This document shows, piece after piece, positions 1 through 17,388 of a stretch of 64,000 bases of DNA (position 1 is its first letter; each line of letters starts with the position of its first letter). The stretch comes from Vermamoeba vermiformis (taxonomy: Eukaryota; Tubulinea; Echinamoebida). Where the stretch lies: the NCBI GenBank assembly GCA_045837725.1, contig JBEWZL010000053.1, positions 94,782 through 158,781 of the forward strand, written 5' to 3'. The notes below the pieces were generated by a model, which saw nothing but the letters and a program-made list of their open reading frames with translations, was not told the DNA's origin and searched no databases. A program made the position numbers and the translations under genes.

Positions 1-38
1 CGATGTATAGATTTTATAGGAGGTAGAATCGCAGCACT

Positions 39-4218
<4,180 letters not shown>

Positions 4219-4354
4219 TTTTATCTTAAGATTGTAGTATCCTGTACATAGTTAAAAGTTTTGGTTGCATAGCGGTTTCCTAGATCTGCCAAATGTCACA
4301 AATGTCATAACCGTCACCGGCAAAAAGCATGTTCTATTAATTTCGATTTCGTTC

Positions 4355-7300
4355 ATGCGCACCACAATTATCATCGCTCTCTTATTTAGTGTGCTCTGCT
4401 TCAGTAATGCGCAAAATATTGAGGTAGTAACGGAAGAGCTGTGCTCGCCAAATAAGCTTGATGAAACCTTTACTTGGTAAGTAAACAAATTGTATATTAA
4501 TTAGAATTATATCGTGTCGTTATTTCATTTTGTTATGGATCCAAATTTAACAAAATCTAGATCTTTGCTGGAAAACAATATTTAATTGTTCTAATGCCGT
4601 AGGTGCATGAATGGAGCGCTTAATAGAATTCCCTATCGGTTAAACTACCCTTGGGAGTATGCTAACATTACAAAACCAATTTGCGAACAAAGCGGACCGA
4701 CTGCTGGCCGTCTGTATGATGATTGTTACGTAAGAAAATACTCAAATTATTCATTTATATTTTTAAAATATTAATTAATGGCAATGACCCCCAGGCAATA
4801 GAAAAAGTGGCTTTTGGCGAGCTAGAAAATGCTAGCATGCCAAATAACGAGTTTAAAACAGCAAGATTATTATTTATTTTGACGACTAGTCATCAAGTTA
4901 TAATTAAAGAGTTAAACACGGAGTTGGTGAGTTAAGATCCTAAATTGAAAAACGGATTGGCTTTACTCCGTTTCTTCAACCGTTCAAACCCAATAATAAT
5001 GTTTCAAATTACTAGGATATTTTTAGAAAGACCTTAAAAGGCACGACAGACTTTCACAATGATGGAATGTTCTCGATCCAGCTTGGTTCACAAAAAGTCG
5101 CTTTAATTTTTAGCGATTATGATACCGGAACGAATATAGTATGGATAGTATATTCTGATTGGATATACAAAGAGTATATATGTAAGAAATCGATGCAGAA
5201 TCAAAAAGAACTGGTTAATCTTACTGAGCTATTTTTAGGGACAATTCCAGCGGATCAAGGATGCTCTCCGATAATTATATCAACAACTGCGTTTGTTATT
5301 AACGTTGATACAAGTATGTCATTTATTTATTATTATGTTCTGAGGTCTAATTTATTATTAATTTTCATTGAACGAACAGTTGACATTGTCAATTCAGTGA
5401 AACAGTGCGGAAGAAGTTATTTATATTTCAGCAAGAAAATTAACGGCGAAATAACGTATTACAAAAGAATTCTGATTGAAAATGACGATGCTAATAGCGC
5501 AGTCCGAGTGAAACATATTCAATATCCGCATCAAACAGGATCTATTGATTATATAGTCCTGCATGATGCTAGTCGTGTTCATATACTAGCACATAACGAT
5601 CTCGAACAAGGTACGTGTGACTTCGGAAATTAATAGATTTGACACGTGTCATCGAAAATGTCACTTGCTAATGCGATTATTTGTAGTCGATTCTATTGAT
5701 TGGAGAGATCCTGGACGATTAACGACATTCTTTGCAATTACGGAGAATGAAGAAGGAGAAAAAATTACAAATTTATCACCGTTAGTGTTACCAACACAAT
5801 CAGGCTTGAACGTACGTTCAAATTAATCCTCGTCATTCTTTCTTTCAAAATTCTAAGCACAATTCCTAGAATTTTTGGCTTGCTATTGGCTATACTAACA
5901 GCCGTGCAATCAATTCACTGAAACTCGTTTTGTTGGCTGATTTCAACCAGCTGGATCCAAGTCGTGTTCACATCAATAACCCCGCTGGAAAGTAAGTAGT
6001 ACATAATAACTATTATGAGTCCTAAGAGTTCATTTTAGATCTGCTCCATGCGCAAATCCAAACTTCTATCGAACCCCTGATCATCGCTGTCAACTGCGCT
6101 TTTCGTACAGCCACAGCATTAACATTGCCAATGATGCGAAGGTACTTTCAATATTAAAATATATCAGTTTAATAAGGGCTATTAATGACTGGTTTACAGA
6201 TTGAAGAAGTGATCGCCAGAAATATCAGACCTGTTGAATTAATCGGTAGTCGCGAGACGAGTCCAAATCTTGGCTTGGCACTTTTTCACGACCGCATGAA
6301 ATCGAACGCGTCTTATACGGCGATATTTATAGCTGCTGGTCGAAGACTATGGGTCCTTGGTCTATCCGAGAAACAATTCGAGGTACGGATCTACTACCTA
6401 CTCCCAAGTCCCAGTACTTATCATATTATAGAATGATTATGGAGGTAGCATCATGTTTGACGAGATGATTACGTTCTTGTACATTGGAAAGATCAACAGT
6501 TTGGCTGTGAGTGAGAACGGAATGCACGTGTTCAGCTCGATGAGCAGATCCAACTACGAATTGCAATCGATGACACGAACGGCTGAAGCATGCAAGATGG
6601 TCTATGTGTGGCATAATCAAACAGATAATAATCATCTGTATCAAATGTATTGGGACGGCGATATTAGTTTCGACTGCTACAGAGCAAAGTAAGCGGAAAA
6701 ATTCGTAGCTACCTCTTAACTTAATTTTTTTTTCACTATAGAGAGGTCAATCTCAACGAATTCCTTCAATATGCCTCGCTGTGTCCTTCACTCGGCGCTT
6801 ATTGCTATTCCTTCTCGTCTAATGTGTTTCGAGGAGTCAATCCAGGCTATTACACAGTCAATTCTTATCAAGAGGTATGACGAGCTCTACTAAGAGTTAA
6901 TAGTGCCCGACGAGTACTAACGTCTCGCTAGCTTGTTGTGTGATCCAGGCAGCTACTGTCCCGGTGGGTTGGGCATGAAGTTGCCATGTCCAGCTGGCTA
7001 TCAATGTCCGAGTAAGACTTCCTTTAGCTTCAATAAGATGAGCCTTATTTCTAACGCGTTATTCTGGTAGCTACCGGTCTTACAGCGCCATTGATATGTC
7101 CTGCAAGTTCAGCAAAGTCTCGTACGTGTTATATTCCTGGCAGTGTTCGTCCACGAGATTGTACCGACGGCAATGTAAGAGATGATCATTTTACGGCAAG
7201 CGTATCCAATACTAACCGACTGTTATATTAGGTCTGTATCACGGCTTATACTACGCCTATCCCAGCTCCTCCTGGCTATTACACAGCAACACTATTGGAG

Positions 7301-10300
7301 CGGTAAGTGAAGATGTTAATACAAGTGAAAGTTGTACTCATGTTGAGCAGTCGGGAGTACCATGGTTTGTTTAAGCGGTGCGCACTTGGCGAGTACTGTC
7401 CTTTGGCTCGTTCAGTGTACCAGACTCGTTTGTGTCCGGAGAACAGCTACTGTCTCACTCCCGAGGTTTTGTTGCCGAATGAGTGCCCGTGCGAGGTAGA
7501 ATACGACAAAGATCATCATGTAACGGGACGTCATTGGTACGTGTCACATCGTCATGTGGCCCAACCACTAACACTTCAATAGTTCTTACTGCCCTGGTGG
7601 CCAATTTGCACCGGATGATTGTCCTGCAGGATTTTATTGCGACACTCCTTTGAGTAAAGTTCAATGTCAACCCAGTAAGCAAAAAAAAATTATGAAAAAA
7701 ATGCAATGCTATTGGCTAACCGAGCTCATTTTAGCTACTTATTGTCCAAATGGAACAAAAATTCCGTTGCTATGCCCGCCCGGAAATTATTGTCCGAGAC
7801 CTGACATTAAAATCACATGTCCTGAAGGAAACTTCTGCCCTATTGGCAGCATAACTTTTACTAGTAAGTTTTATTTAATACAATCGAATACAATAACTCA
7901 CGCATTTCCTTTTTAGGTTGTTCGCCATTTGCGTCTTGTCCTGAAGGAACACAAGACCAAAATGGACTCGAAGTAGTGATATTTTCAGCTATTATTGCTG
8001 TCGTTACAGTTGGAGCCTGGTTCGGTGTCAAGAAATGGAAGGTTTATAAAAAGAAGCAAGCTGAGAACCGTGTGGCAGCGTTGAAAGAAACGAGTGACAA
8101 ATTGACGACAGTTTTCAAAGAAAAGACGTTCAAAGTCAACATTGCGTTTAAAAACTTGGCGCTGTCGTTGAACAAAGGCACCAAAAAGAAAATTATCAGC
8201 GAGACGACAGGTGTCATTCGTGCCAGCAAATTGACCGCTATTTTGGGACCTTCGGGCGCCGGAAAAACTGCCTTTTTAGTACGTTAAGCTTTATAAATCA
8301 CAGCAAGCCCGAGACCTAATTTCCATATTAGGAAACACTAGCTGGCAAGGCTCATTACGGAGAGATGCAGGGCGATGTTTTTATTAACGGCGTGTCGTGC
8401 CACATTCACCATTTGAAGCGGTTGTTGGGCTACGTGCCTCCCGATGTACGACTCATTTTGCCATTTAAATCTCCAATACTAACGCTATGATGATTAGGAC
8501 ATTATGCACCATGACTTGACTGTGAAACGTGCGTAAAAATTGTGACCGTTAACGAGGTACTAACGTTATTTTTAGAGGTGTTACGATTCTCCGCGGACCT
8601 CAGATTGCCTCGTACAACTTCAAGCAAACAAAAAGACGAAATCGTCAACTCGATCATCAAATTGTTGCGCTTGACAGGTACGTTGTATGTGCTTACCAAT
8701 GAGGCTATGTGCCTAACTTGTGATTTGTTTAGATGTTCAAGATGAGCTCATTGGCAATGTGAGTAATCGAGGAATTTCCGGCGGTCAACGCAAACGAGTG
8801 AACATTGGTGTCGAGCTCGTGGCAGACCCGACAATTCTATTTTTAGACGAGCCAACTTCAGGTCTTGATAGCAATAACGGCATGGAAGTCGTGAAAATGT
8901 TAAAGAAAATTTCTCGTCTGGGCCTGACAGTCCTTGCAATTATTCATCAGCCGTAAGTAACCTAATATAGATTGCTATAGTATTGTTTTTAACGTATTAT
9001 AGTCGCTATGACATATTCTCTATGTTCGATGAAGTCATTTTGTTCGGACGAGGTGGACGGATCTTGTACATGGGTCCATCGAAAGAAGTATTGCCGTACT
9101 TTAAGAACCTTGGATACGAATGTCCGACGCACCAAAACCCTGCAGGTATGATCTAATAGCTAAATAAGGAAAACAGGAGTGAGTGACACCTGTCAAAATC
9201 TTTCACGCTAATTTTGCTTGACACGTGTCATTTCGATGTTTGTAACAATCAATCTAATCTTTTATGTTTGCAGATTTTGTGTTAGATGTCATTTGCGGTG
9301 AAGTTAAAGCCAAGGCAAAAGCACCCGTAGATCTGTTATCAGCGTGGAAAGATCACTTCGAAAAAGAATTCGACGAGAAGTACAAGCCGTTCTTCCCTTT
9401 GCCTAATGAAGTAATTTATGAAAATAACGGCAATAATAACGACAGCAGAATTTCATTGAACGACGGATTTATTGGGTAAGCCAAATATCAAAAAAAAGCC
9501 TTCATGTTTCTTGAAGCCAATGCAAGATGGACCTTCCTAATATGGTAATTTTGTTTTAGGGACAACAACAGCCAAGAAATGACGTCGTATCGATTACTGG
9601 GCTCATCGACGGAGGAGCTCACTAAGCCAGCAGTTAAATATAACAAGGCTAAGCCTCCCAAAAGACAAGCAGCTTCGTTCTTTAGACAAATTTGGTTGTT
9701 TGGATTCAGGTACATTTCCTTTTTAGGAAATCTCTTATTTATTTTTGCACAAGTTATCAATATATTTCTAATATAACAATAATTTATTCATTATATAATT
9801 ATGATTTGTTTCTAATGTTGATATTTATATTAGGTTTTTCTTGCAGCAAGCCAAAGACATCTTCACGCTGATCACAGATGTGCTGTTGGTCCTGATCAGC
9901 GCACTCATGTTTGGTCTACTATTTAGACACGCCAATTACATCGGTCCTCCACCTGAAGAAACGTGTCAGTCATTGATTAACAAGGACTTTGTCGAGCGAT
10001 GTCTATATCCGCTTGCAGATCCATATCGTAAGTAGCAAAAAATTTGAATCATTTTACCAGGAAGACAGGAGATATACAGATAATGAAAACGGGTTTGCTA
10101 TTTTTGGATCAGTCACGTGATCTAACGGACATAATTTTTGCAGCACAACTGGCGCTATTGACAGGCATCGGTCTCGCTCTTCCAGCAGCAGTCGCAGCCA
10201 TCAGAATTTTCTCGCCAGAAAAGCGAATTTATTTCCGCGAAGCAAGTGCTGGTGGATCAACAATAGCATATTTCATCGGAAAAGGTAAGTTCTATTTTCA

Positions 10301-10901
10301 GCTTCAACTAGATAAGGGATCTAATTTTTGGGTTTAGATCTGGCGTTTTTACCGTGGTGTCTAGCGTTGCCATTACTATATTTGGCTGTTTGGAGCTCAT
10401 TGGTCAGCTACCGTGGAAATTTTGGCTGGTATTATATGATCTACGTGCTCATTTATTGGATCTCAGTGTCAATCGGAGAAATTGGTGGCATTGCTTTAAA
10501 AGCAAAACTTACATCAATTTTCACTGTCGTTGCTATTTTTGTCATGGCTATGTTTGCAGGTATGCATTATCAACTTGACATTTTTTGACACGTGTCATCG
10601 CAATTTTTTCACGGATTAGTCTAACGTTAATTTTTCAGGCGTTCTTCCGTCAAACAGAGAAATCGAAAGCCTAGGAGAAGTTTATTATGGATCTTTTTTC
10701 AGATACTCGACTGAAGCATTTTACGTGACCGAGATCCAAAAATGGCAATCGATTTACGATGTTGAATCTGGTCTTAAGCTTTATCGCTTCAATATCGATA
10801 ATTATGAACGAAATATGGTCATATTAGTTTGTTACGGTCTTGGCCTACGAATTATTGCTTGTGTTTTAATGCTAGTTTTGAATAGAGACAAAAAACGCTA
10901 A
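4355..10901 (+). CDS. ABCG-family half-transporter with long cysteine-rich N-terminal ectodomain
   Basis: More than 25 exons. The ATG at 4355 starts a signal peptide (MRTTIIIALLFSVLCFSNAQ). The first about 2.3 kb encodes a propeller-like extracellular region. It is followed (6720-7965) by a GxYCPxG/CPxGxYCP repeat region like that of plant ABCG24/28-type proteins. A helix at about 7975-8030 leads into the nucleotide-binding domain, with Walker A GPSGAGKT (about 8250), the C-loop ISGGQRKR, Walker B ILFLDEPTSGLDS and an H-loop IIHQPRYDIF (about 8940-9010). The C-terminal half (9840-10900) carries the ABCG membrane helices. Half-transporters work as dimers and use ATP to export lipophilic substrates; the substrate here is unknown. 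The frame moves +1 at a CTT-G at the very start of the exon at 6932. Three introns carry copies of TGACACGTGTCA, and one of them also holds TGACACCTGTCA. The gene is convergent with the CLU-RCC1 gene downstream. Confidence 0.9.
5640..5651. promoter_or_regulatory. Intronic palindrome TGACACGTGTCA, copy 2
   Basis: This is a perfect copy in the middle of the intron at about 5611-5686 of the ABCG gene. Downstream flanking bases (TCG) match copy 4, and an extra TGTCA half-site follows about a dozen bases later. Confidence 0.6.
6932..6935 (+). other. +1 frame change at CTT-G in the ABCG gene
   Basis: The exon before ends in phase at CAA GAG. The next exon begins CTT GTT GTG TGA in zero frame but encodes LLCDPGSYCPGG in the +1 frame, the start of the conserved YCP repeat region. 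No alternative GT donor or AG acceptor nearby restores the phase. Confidence 0.65.
9184..9195. promoter_or_regulatory. Intronic near-palindrome TGACACCTGTCA
   Basis: This one-base variant of the recurrent palindrome lies in the same intron (about 9147-9273) as the perfect copy at 9219. The two are 23 bases apart, giving a paired arrangement. A second paired arrangement is seen in the SLC35F-like gene. Confidence 0.5.
9219..9230. promoter_or_regulatory. Intronic palindrome TGACACGTGTCA, copy 3
   Basis: This perfect copy lies between the exons coding for the end of the ABC domain and the linker of the ABCG transporter. It is part of a paired arrangement with the variant at 9184. Confidence 0.6.
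10586..10597. promoter_or_regulatory. Intronic palindrome TGACACGTGTCA, copy 4
   Basis: This perfect copy lies in the intron at about 10560-10638 of the ABCG gene. It is preceded by a T-run and followed by TCG, as at 5640. Confidence 0.6.
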
Positions 10902-11125
10902 GCAAGTTTATTAAATGTAGTAATAAAAATTTAAAAAGAAAATTAGTACTGAATTTTGTTGCAAAGTTTGGATCGGCCTTGGTCGGCGGAGCCTAATTCG
11001 AACTCTTAGTACGTATTTGATTGTTTGACCTACGCATTTTGAAGGAGAGAGCTTTTTTTTTAGGTGGTAAATCAATAAAGTTTTACTAACGAGCAAACTT
11101 AGTTACCGCTTATTTAAGAAGTATA

Positions 11126-14100
11126 TTAATTATTGACATTAGAGATAGTTTTCAAATAATAAGCCGTCACATGTTGAACTATTTTCAGCACTGTCAATTC
11201 GTCATCAATAATTCGACTCAAACTGGACTTGGTTAGCAGTGGCAAACTGTCATAAATTATTCCAGCATTAATTAACGCTGTTTCTGCTTTCGTGACTTGT
11301 TCAGCTGTCAAATTGCACTTCGTCAAAAATTCTTTCACGTTGGTACCGAAGAATTCTACGAGCATTTGATCTCGCGCTTGATTCATCATTAGCTTAATAT
11401 CAACATTATTATTATTGTTATTAGCTTCAATAGGCGCGATTCGAACTTCTGCAAGTGGTTCTGAAGAAAAAATTAAATTGAAATTCCAAGAAATAAAAAT
11501 TGATTTGCAATGCTGTACGTACCGAGTTGCAGTTTGTATGGCGCTGAAGGATTCGTACTAACAATAATATGCGTGGGTAGAAAGTGAACGCTCTTAATGT
11601 TGTATTGTGCCAGGGCAGTGGGTGATCTTGGTAAGAACAACGCTGAGCCCCAATAATAAAATCGTCCTTGGTCATCAATGGCTGCTGACACTGATCTGTT
11701 CGCGAATACTCGTACGAATTTAACTCCTGGGCACTGATTGGCTGATTCGAGCTCCGTGTCTTCGGTCAAAAATTTCATCGTCTCGGCTTTTGTAACGTCG
11801 TTAGTATTTCCTTTTTTGGAAGGTGACGAGATCTTACCGTGTCCGTATCCGAGCGATCCATTGGAGTTCATTCCTAATCCAGCAATTTTTCCCGATTCAG
11901 ACACGAACAAATGGTGATTGGATCCAGCCGCAATGTCGATAATTTTCTCGTTTTTGAACGTCAATTTGATGCCTGTAACACACTTGGGATTTTTCGAGTC
12001 TTCATATGTTTCTCCGTAGTAAAGAGCATAGCCTGTGGTGTGTAATTAACATGATATATTTTCACGGAAAAATCCAATTACCTTTTTCGGTCAGTAAGCA
12101 CAGGCCATAGGCGGAGGCGCAGATAGATACCACTCTTTCCTTATTAGGAAGGTCCAAAGGCGTGAAAGTTTTGAGGACTTGATCGGACCAAGGAATTGTG
12201 CCACTTAACAGGACTTCGCCTTTTATGGTCAATGCGGCCATGAAATTTGTTCCACCGCACGCGTCAAATATTTTGACACCTGTCAATGATGCCACAGCTC
12301 TTGGGACTGTCAGCGTATCTTCCGAGCCATGACCATTGGCGTAGTTTTTGCCATAGCCCTATTCTTATTGTTAACTATGCTAGGCTTTTACTGATAGATG
12401 CTTACCCAAGTGTACAACTGACGATTTTTCGTTAAGCCAATGAAGCTAAATATCTCTACGAAACTACAAAAAGAGTGTAAATGACAGGTGTCAAAGTGTC
12501 AAAAAGTCAAAAGGTTGTTGATAGCTTACGTGTAGCCTGATCTGAAGAGTTCAAAGTGGGTTGATTTTATCGAAACAAAGTCTTTGCCCTTCAGCACGGC
12601 ACTGATGCCTTCATCTGATGACCGGAGAAATATTGGAATTTCTCCATCAGCCAATAATAAGCCTCCTCGACCACCGATCGCAGCTCCGTTAATTTCTACA
12701 AAAATACTTAGTTTTCCAGCTAAACTATATAATTAAATGTACCTCGACCCAAGAGCTTATATTCAATGGCAAGCTTGCGAGACGATAATTCGATGCTGAA
12801 ATTATCAATGGCTGAAGGAAGGTTAGTCAGCTAGATTAGAAGTACTACAACTACTAGAAGAATATTCTTGTAAAAATGAACTTACGAGGAGTATCAGGAG
12901 CAGTAACTAGGAATCCAAATAAGCGCAAGTTTGTGGTAAAAGATCCATCTGCAACATCCAAATAGTATTGGCCCGGCTTGGCTAGTTTGGTCGGTGGAAT
13001 TGACATTTCGCCCGTGACACTTGGCACGAGATACGTTTCAACCTCAATGAGCTTTGAGACCTCATGCACGTAGTTGTCATCACTCGGGGACAACAGACGA
13101 ATTTTGTAAGGTCGTTTTGCGATGTCAATTCCTTCCCACGAGAACTTCAGAGTGGTGCCAAGTGCCACTTGGTCGGGCACGAACAACCGTGGCACGGGAA
13201 ATTTCAACTTGAGTAAGTCATCGGCCTCCATATTAACGTAGATAGTTACGCCAGTTTGGTTGTCGTTCAATAGGACTTTGTTGAGCCATTGTTGCGTGAC
13301 CGGATCTGACAACGGTTTGTCACCGAGTTCAGCGTGCAATAGCTTGAAAGCTAATTGCTGGTTAATGTTCATGCTGCTGGCATTCAAATGTTCCTCCCAC
13401 ACTAATGACATGGCATAGGGATAGTCGGCCCCGAATAGCCGGCTAAATTAACACAAGTCATTAGTAAGCACTCACTGACACACTTGCAACGAAAATTCAT
13501 TTGGTGACACATGTCACTTTTGCAAGTCAAACTTACGATCTCGCGTCAGAGTCTCCAGGGAACTCGAGAGTTTTCCACGTGTTAAAATAAGCGGCAGCAA
13601 GGTCCTTCAAATCAACGACAGTCTTGCTATTGTCTTTCAGGTACTTTATGCAATTATTCAAGAAGAATAAGAGCATCGGGTGATGCGTTTGGTTGACGAT
13701 AAGTGCGTGGAACATCAGTCCACCAGCTCCTTTTGCCGCCGGCGAGAACAACCTAGTATCGAGATCAGGCTATCTTTAAAGTATTAACTGGGCGTGAAAT
13801 TTACCTGTCAATGAGTCCCAGGCCAATCAGGTGATAGTCCAGGGCCTTCTGAGTGTTTCCGAGCTTTTCTTCGACCATGCCAAATGACAGCATGAGCGAC
13901 AAAAAGGCCTCAACAGGCACCTCTCGAATGATGTACAATAGCTCATTAGCAAGAACTAAATGAGATTTTGCTTCTTCCAATCGGTTTTCATTGACATAGA
14001 AGCTTGCCAGCTCGGTCACGCTCAACGCACATTCAACGTGATTGTTGCCGTAGAAATTTTTCACGACTTTCTGCTTCTCTTTTTTGGATTGAAGAAGGTA

Positions 14101-17100
14101 TTCAACTGTGTTTTGTTGTGGAATATCATTCAGCAAGAATTTGACGTGTTGATCGATCAATTGATTGAATTCTTTTGGTGATCCAAATTTCAATCCTTTC
14201 AACGAGCTGTCAATTGATAAAATGTCATCGACTTTGAATGGTTCTTTTGCTTCCAAGAATTTTTTGTCGTAGATGATTTGTTTGTGAATTTCTTCGCTGA
14301 GTTTAACTCCGATGTGTTTCAACAACCCAAACAGCAACGGCACATTGCTAATAAAAACCCTATATATTCGTTAGTTTAGAAGTATCTAGGATGATTGCTG
14401 CTTACCTTAAAGGGATTTTTGAGCTTTTGATTGATTTTCGAAGTCAGATATTGACCGAATTTCATCTCCATGAGAAGATAAATCAACTTGTTCCAAAATA
14501 ATTCCGAGTGCGGAGAATTTCCTAGCGCAATGTTAAGATACTTCACAATGATCTTCTGACAATGACCGTCTTCGCGAGTTTTCATCATTCTTAACTTGCG
14601 CTTCATGAAATTTTTGAGCGTGCGTGCCACCATCTCTGTCATAATCACGCTACGAACGGTTAGTTCAGTGAACGCTATTTCCTTTTATGGTATGCTTACC
14701 CCGCCAGTCTCGAGTCATCTGCACAATAGTTTAATAACAGGCCTAAATAGCGCACATTGACACCGTGTTGATGCATCGCGTCAACGAGACCACTGCCGGA
14801 CGATACGACCAGTTCGCCTTTCAGCAATTTATCGGAAAACCTGAATCAAAAGTGTCAATAAGCATTACTTAAGTCGGAGACCTTTAAACTTACGTTCGAA
14901 TCACGTTGTCGCGAAGGTATCTCGTGGCTTCAATGATCTCAGCGTTGTTTTCTTTGGCATCGTGTTTACCAAATCCTGAAAACTGTGGCACATGACTAAG
15001 CGACTGTATGTATATTAAAATAATGCACGTTACTTACAGCATCGGAGCTCAGTGGTTTTGAATACTTCTTGACGAACTCAGGTCGAAGCTGGTTATACAA
15101 GAAACGGCCTTGAAATCTGCAAATAATTTGAGTTTTTGTGTGTAAAACGTTGTAGTCGCGTACCCGTAGATGAACACGGCTTTGCCTTTAATAGGAAATC
15201 CGGCTATGATTGAAGCAAATTCGTTCATCGGTTCGTTTTCCAATTCTTTTTGATCCTGAAACAAATTCAATGAGCGAACACTATTCAACTGCCTTACTAC
15301 GATAATAGGGTCAAAAATCCTACACCAAAGTACACGACACCCTCACTGAGGACTGACGAAGCCTTTTCGAGCGATTGACCTGTCAAACTTCGTCAGATCC
15401 GTCATTTCTTAAACGCTTATAAGTAGTGTACCTAGCATTACTGAAAGTTTTGAAATTTCAAGATCGAATTTCTCGATGTTGTCGCCCTTCGCTGGCAGTA
15501 GCATTGCAGGCAGGAAACTGACTGGGTGCTCAGGAGGCCATACGCGTGCAGTGTCCAATACCTGCAAGAGTTGTTAATTATTGAATACTTTGTGGTTATA
15601 TTAAGATAACTTACGTAATAATTGTTATCGTGAGCCGCGTGCACTTCGATGTCTACAAGAATTGTCAGATCTAACCAAATGTTTTTATTGTGCCTTACCT
15701 ATCGGTGAGTGAATGGTAACGAGATTATCAGTGACGCGATGAGGCTTAATATTGAGATGTTTGGCAGCGTCTTCCATCGCTTTGTTGACAAGTGGGTTTG
15801 ACATCATGACAGTTTTGCCTCCATCCGCTGACAGCAATTTAAAGTTAGCAAGACCTGCAATTTATTTCATGTTTAATACCTGAGCCATATATTAAAGTGT
15901 CCTTATCGATGGGCAGTACCGTTGTCGCAGCTAGTCTGTAACCCCTGTCAAAGTGTCAGATCTGCGTCCCCGAAGAAAATTATACATACTTGTAGTCCAA
16001 TAAGCACATTAATGGAATGCGTAAGCCATGAACGACTTTTTGAGCGTCCAAATAAGCGTCTAATCCGAGCAATTCCATATTGGCTAATGGTGATAATTTT
16101 AGTTCCCAAAGGCACGTGATTTCTTCGAAGAATGGTACCTGCTTTCATTGCAAACTCGGTACCGCCATACAGGTGATATATATCAAGTGCGAATTTGAAA
16201 AAGATATTATTGACCAAGTACTTTTCGCCACCTGCAGAAAGTTACGATTAAATGCCGAAAAATAAAGCGTTACCTCTATTTTGTCCAAATACCTGCAATT
16301 CCACCGACGTTAACAGGAGGATAGGTCTTATTGATGGTAGACTTTCCGACTTCGTTAATAATGACTTTGCCTATTCTTGACACTTCGCTGGTGAATTCCT
16401 GCACAAAAATTTGGATCTGCTTGGCACGATCCAATCGCTCCAAAGTTGATTGCGTGGGTAACGATATTAAGGTTTGAAATTCAACGTTCCAATCGCGACT
16501 ATTTTGGTGGATAAGCGGCGCAGAGACTGCTCTTGACGGAATCTTGTCAGATCTGAAACGTTTCATTAATAAACAAATTAAAATCTGACACCAATATTAC
16601 TTACTGCTCTTTATCTTGATATAAATCGCCATATGAATCATGGCTAGCCTCATCGTTGGTGATGTAGATACTGCTTGAAGATTCCTGACGTTGTAATTCG
16701 GGTGGATCCTCTTTGTTATTGTGTTCGATTGGGTCATAATTATCATTGACATATCTATTAATTTGCGGAGATGAAGAATTGGAATTTGCAAGCTGCTCAA
16801 AGGTTTTAATTCGATCTGCTATTTTTGGCCGAGATTGCGTTTTGACTGGCGCATCTTTTTCACCATAAGAATTATAACCGTAATGTGACTCATATTTTTG
16901 TTGATTATTGGAATATTCTTCAATCGCTTGGCTGCTGCCGGTTGGATCTTCTTCATTATTGTCGCTTGACTGAGCGTACGCGCCTTTGAATAAAAATGCG
17001 GGCTCTGTTTCTTCTTTGTATTCATCTATACTATATTTGTACGAGTTTGATTCGTCCTTAGCATTCGGGGTAGCCTCGGAATCCTCATCCAAAAATATTT

Positions 17101-17128
17101 CAAAAACAGGATCCGATGACCGCTCCAT
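11126..17128 (-). CDS. CLU-like / RCC1-repeat / SAM multidomain protein, paralogue A
   Basis: About 20 exons, starting with MERSSDPVFEIF at 17128. Order: an acidic, Asn/Ser-rich disordered N-terminus (17128-16600); a CLU-like domain (about 16560-14400) with the family hallmark RPEFVKKYSKPLSSDAFSGF and a GVNVRYLG segment; a helical TPR-like part (14340-13560); a beta-sandwich domain (13230-12880); RCC1-type propeller blades (12700-11480; LGMNSNGSLGYGHG); and a C-terminal SAM domain (11390-11160). CLU proteins act in mitochondrial distribution and translation; RCC1 blades often bind GTPases or chromatin. The joint role here is unknown. It lacks the two N-terminal zinc fingers of paralogue B. 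One +1 frame change is needed next to the donor at 14411-14414 (AAT CCC TTT). It lies head-to-head with paralogue B across 260 bp. Confidence 0.82.
12482..12493. promoter_or_regulatory. Intronic near-palindrome TGACAGGTGTCA
   Basis: This is the reverse-complement form of TGACACCTGTCA. It sits in an intron of CLU-RCC1 paralogue A and is followed by two further half-sites (GTGTCA, AGTCA) within 20 bases. Confidence 0.45.
13505..13516. promoter_or_regulatory. Intronic near-palindrome TGACACATGTCA
   Basis: This is a one-base variant of the recurrent palindrome, in the intron at about 13437-13537 of CLU-RCC1 paralogue A. Here the central E-box is CACATG. Confidence 0.45.
14411..14414 (-). other. 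+1 frame change at CCC-T in CLU-RCC1 paralogue A
   Basis: The exon reads KLKNPFK in zero frame up to a good GTAAGC donor. However, both plausible acceptors enter the next exon (NVPLLFGLLKHIG) one base out of phase. A +1 step at CCC-TTT gives KNPLSNVPLLFGLL, which lines up with paralogue B. The exact codon is less certain than at other sites because it abuts an intron. Confidence 0.5.
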
Positions 17129-17388
17129 CTTTTATCTATGTTGTTCGTATCTTCATAACTATAATTATTAAGATATTCAAACATAAATTTTTGAAGTTGT
17201 GCACGAAAAATCAAGGGCAGAAAAACCGCACACTAACGGAAGAGATTATTGCGGGTTGTAAGCGCAGTCAACGCAAAGAGAATGGATCCGAAGAAATACG
17301 AACGTTCGGGAACAACGGATCCGTTTTTGATCGTGATGCGCGCAGTAGCAAACGAAGTTTAAACTACGAGCAACAAGAGTAGTTTAAT
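17129..17388. promoter_or_regulatory. Shared divergent promoter of the two CLU-RCC1 paralogues
   Basis: Only 260 bp separate the two start codons, so transcription of both paralogues must start from, or overlap in, this stretch. No clear TATA box or named element was recognised. An open frame crossing it does not resemble a protein. Confidence 0.5.

Noticed and set aside
11430-11460. TTCGAA-containing stretch like a tRNA T-loop
   Set aside because: It is inside the coding exon of CLU-RCC1 paralogue A, and no D-loop, anticodon stem or acceptor pairing is present.
12274-12285. TGACACCTGTCA in CLU-RCC1 paralogue A
   Set aside because: It lies in an RCC1-coding exon (Leu-Thr-Gly-Val on the minus strand), so it is not an intronic copy.
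17116-17382. Open frame of 88 codons crossing the CLU-RCC1 divergent promoter
   Set aside because: It overlaps the start of paralogue A on the other strand and shows no protein-like pattern.
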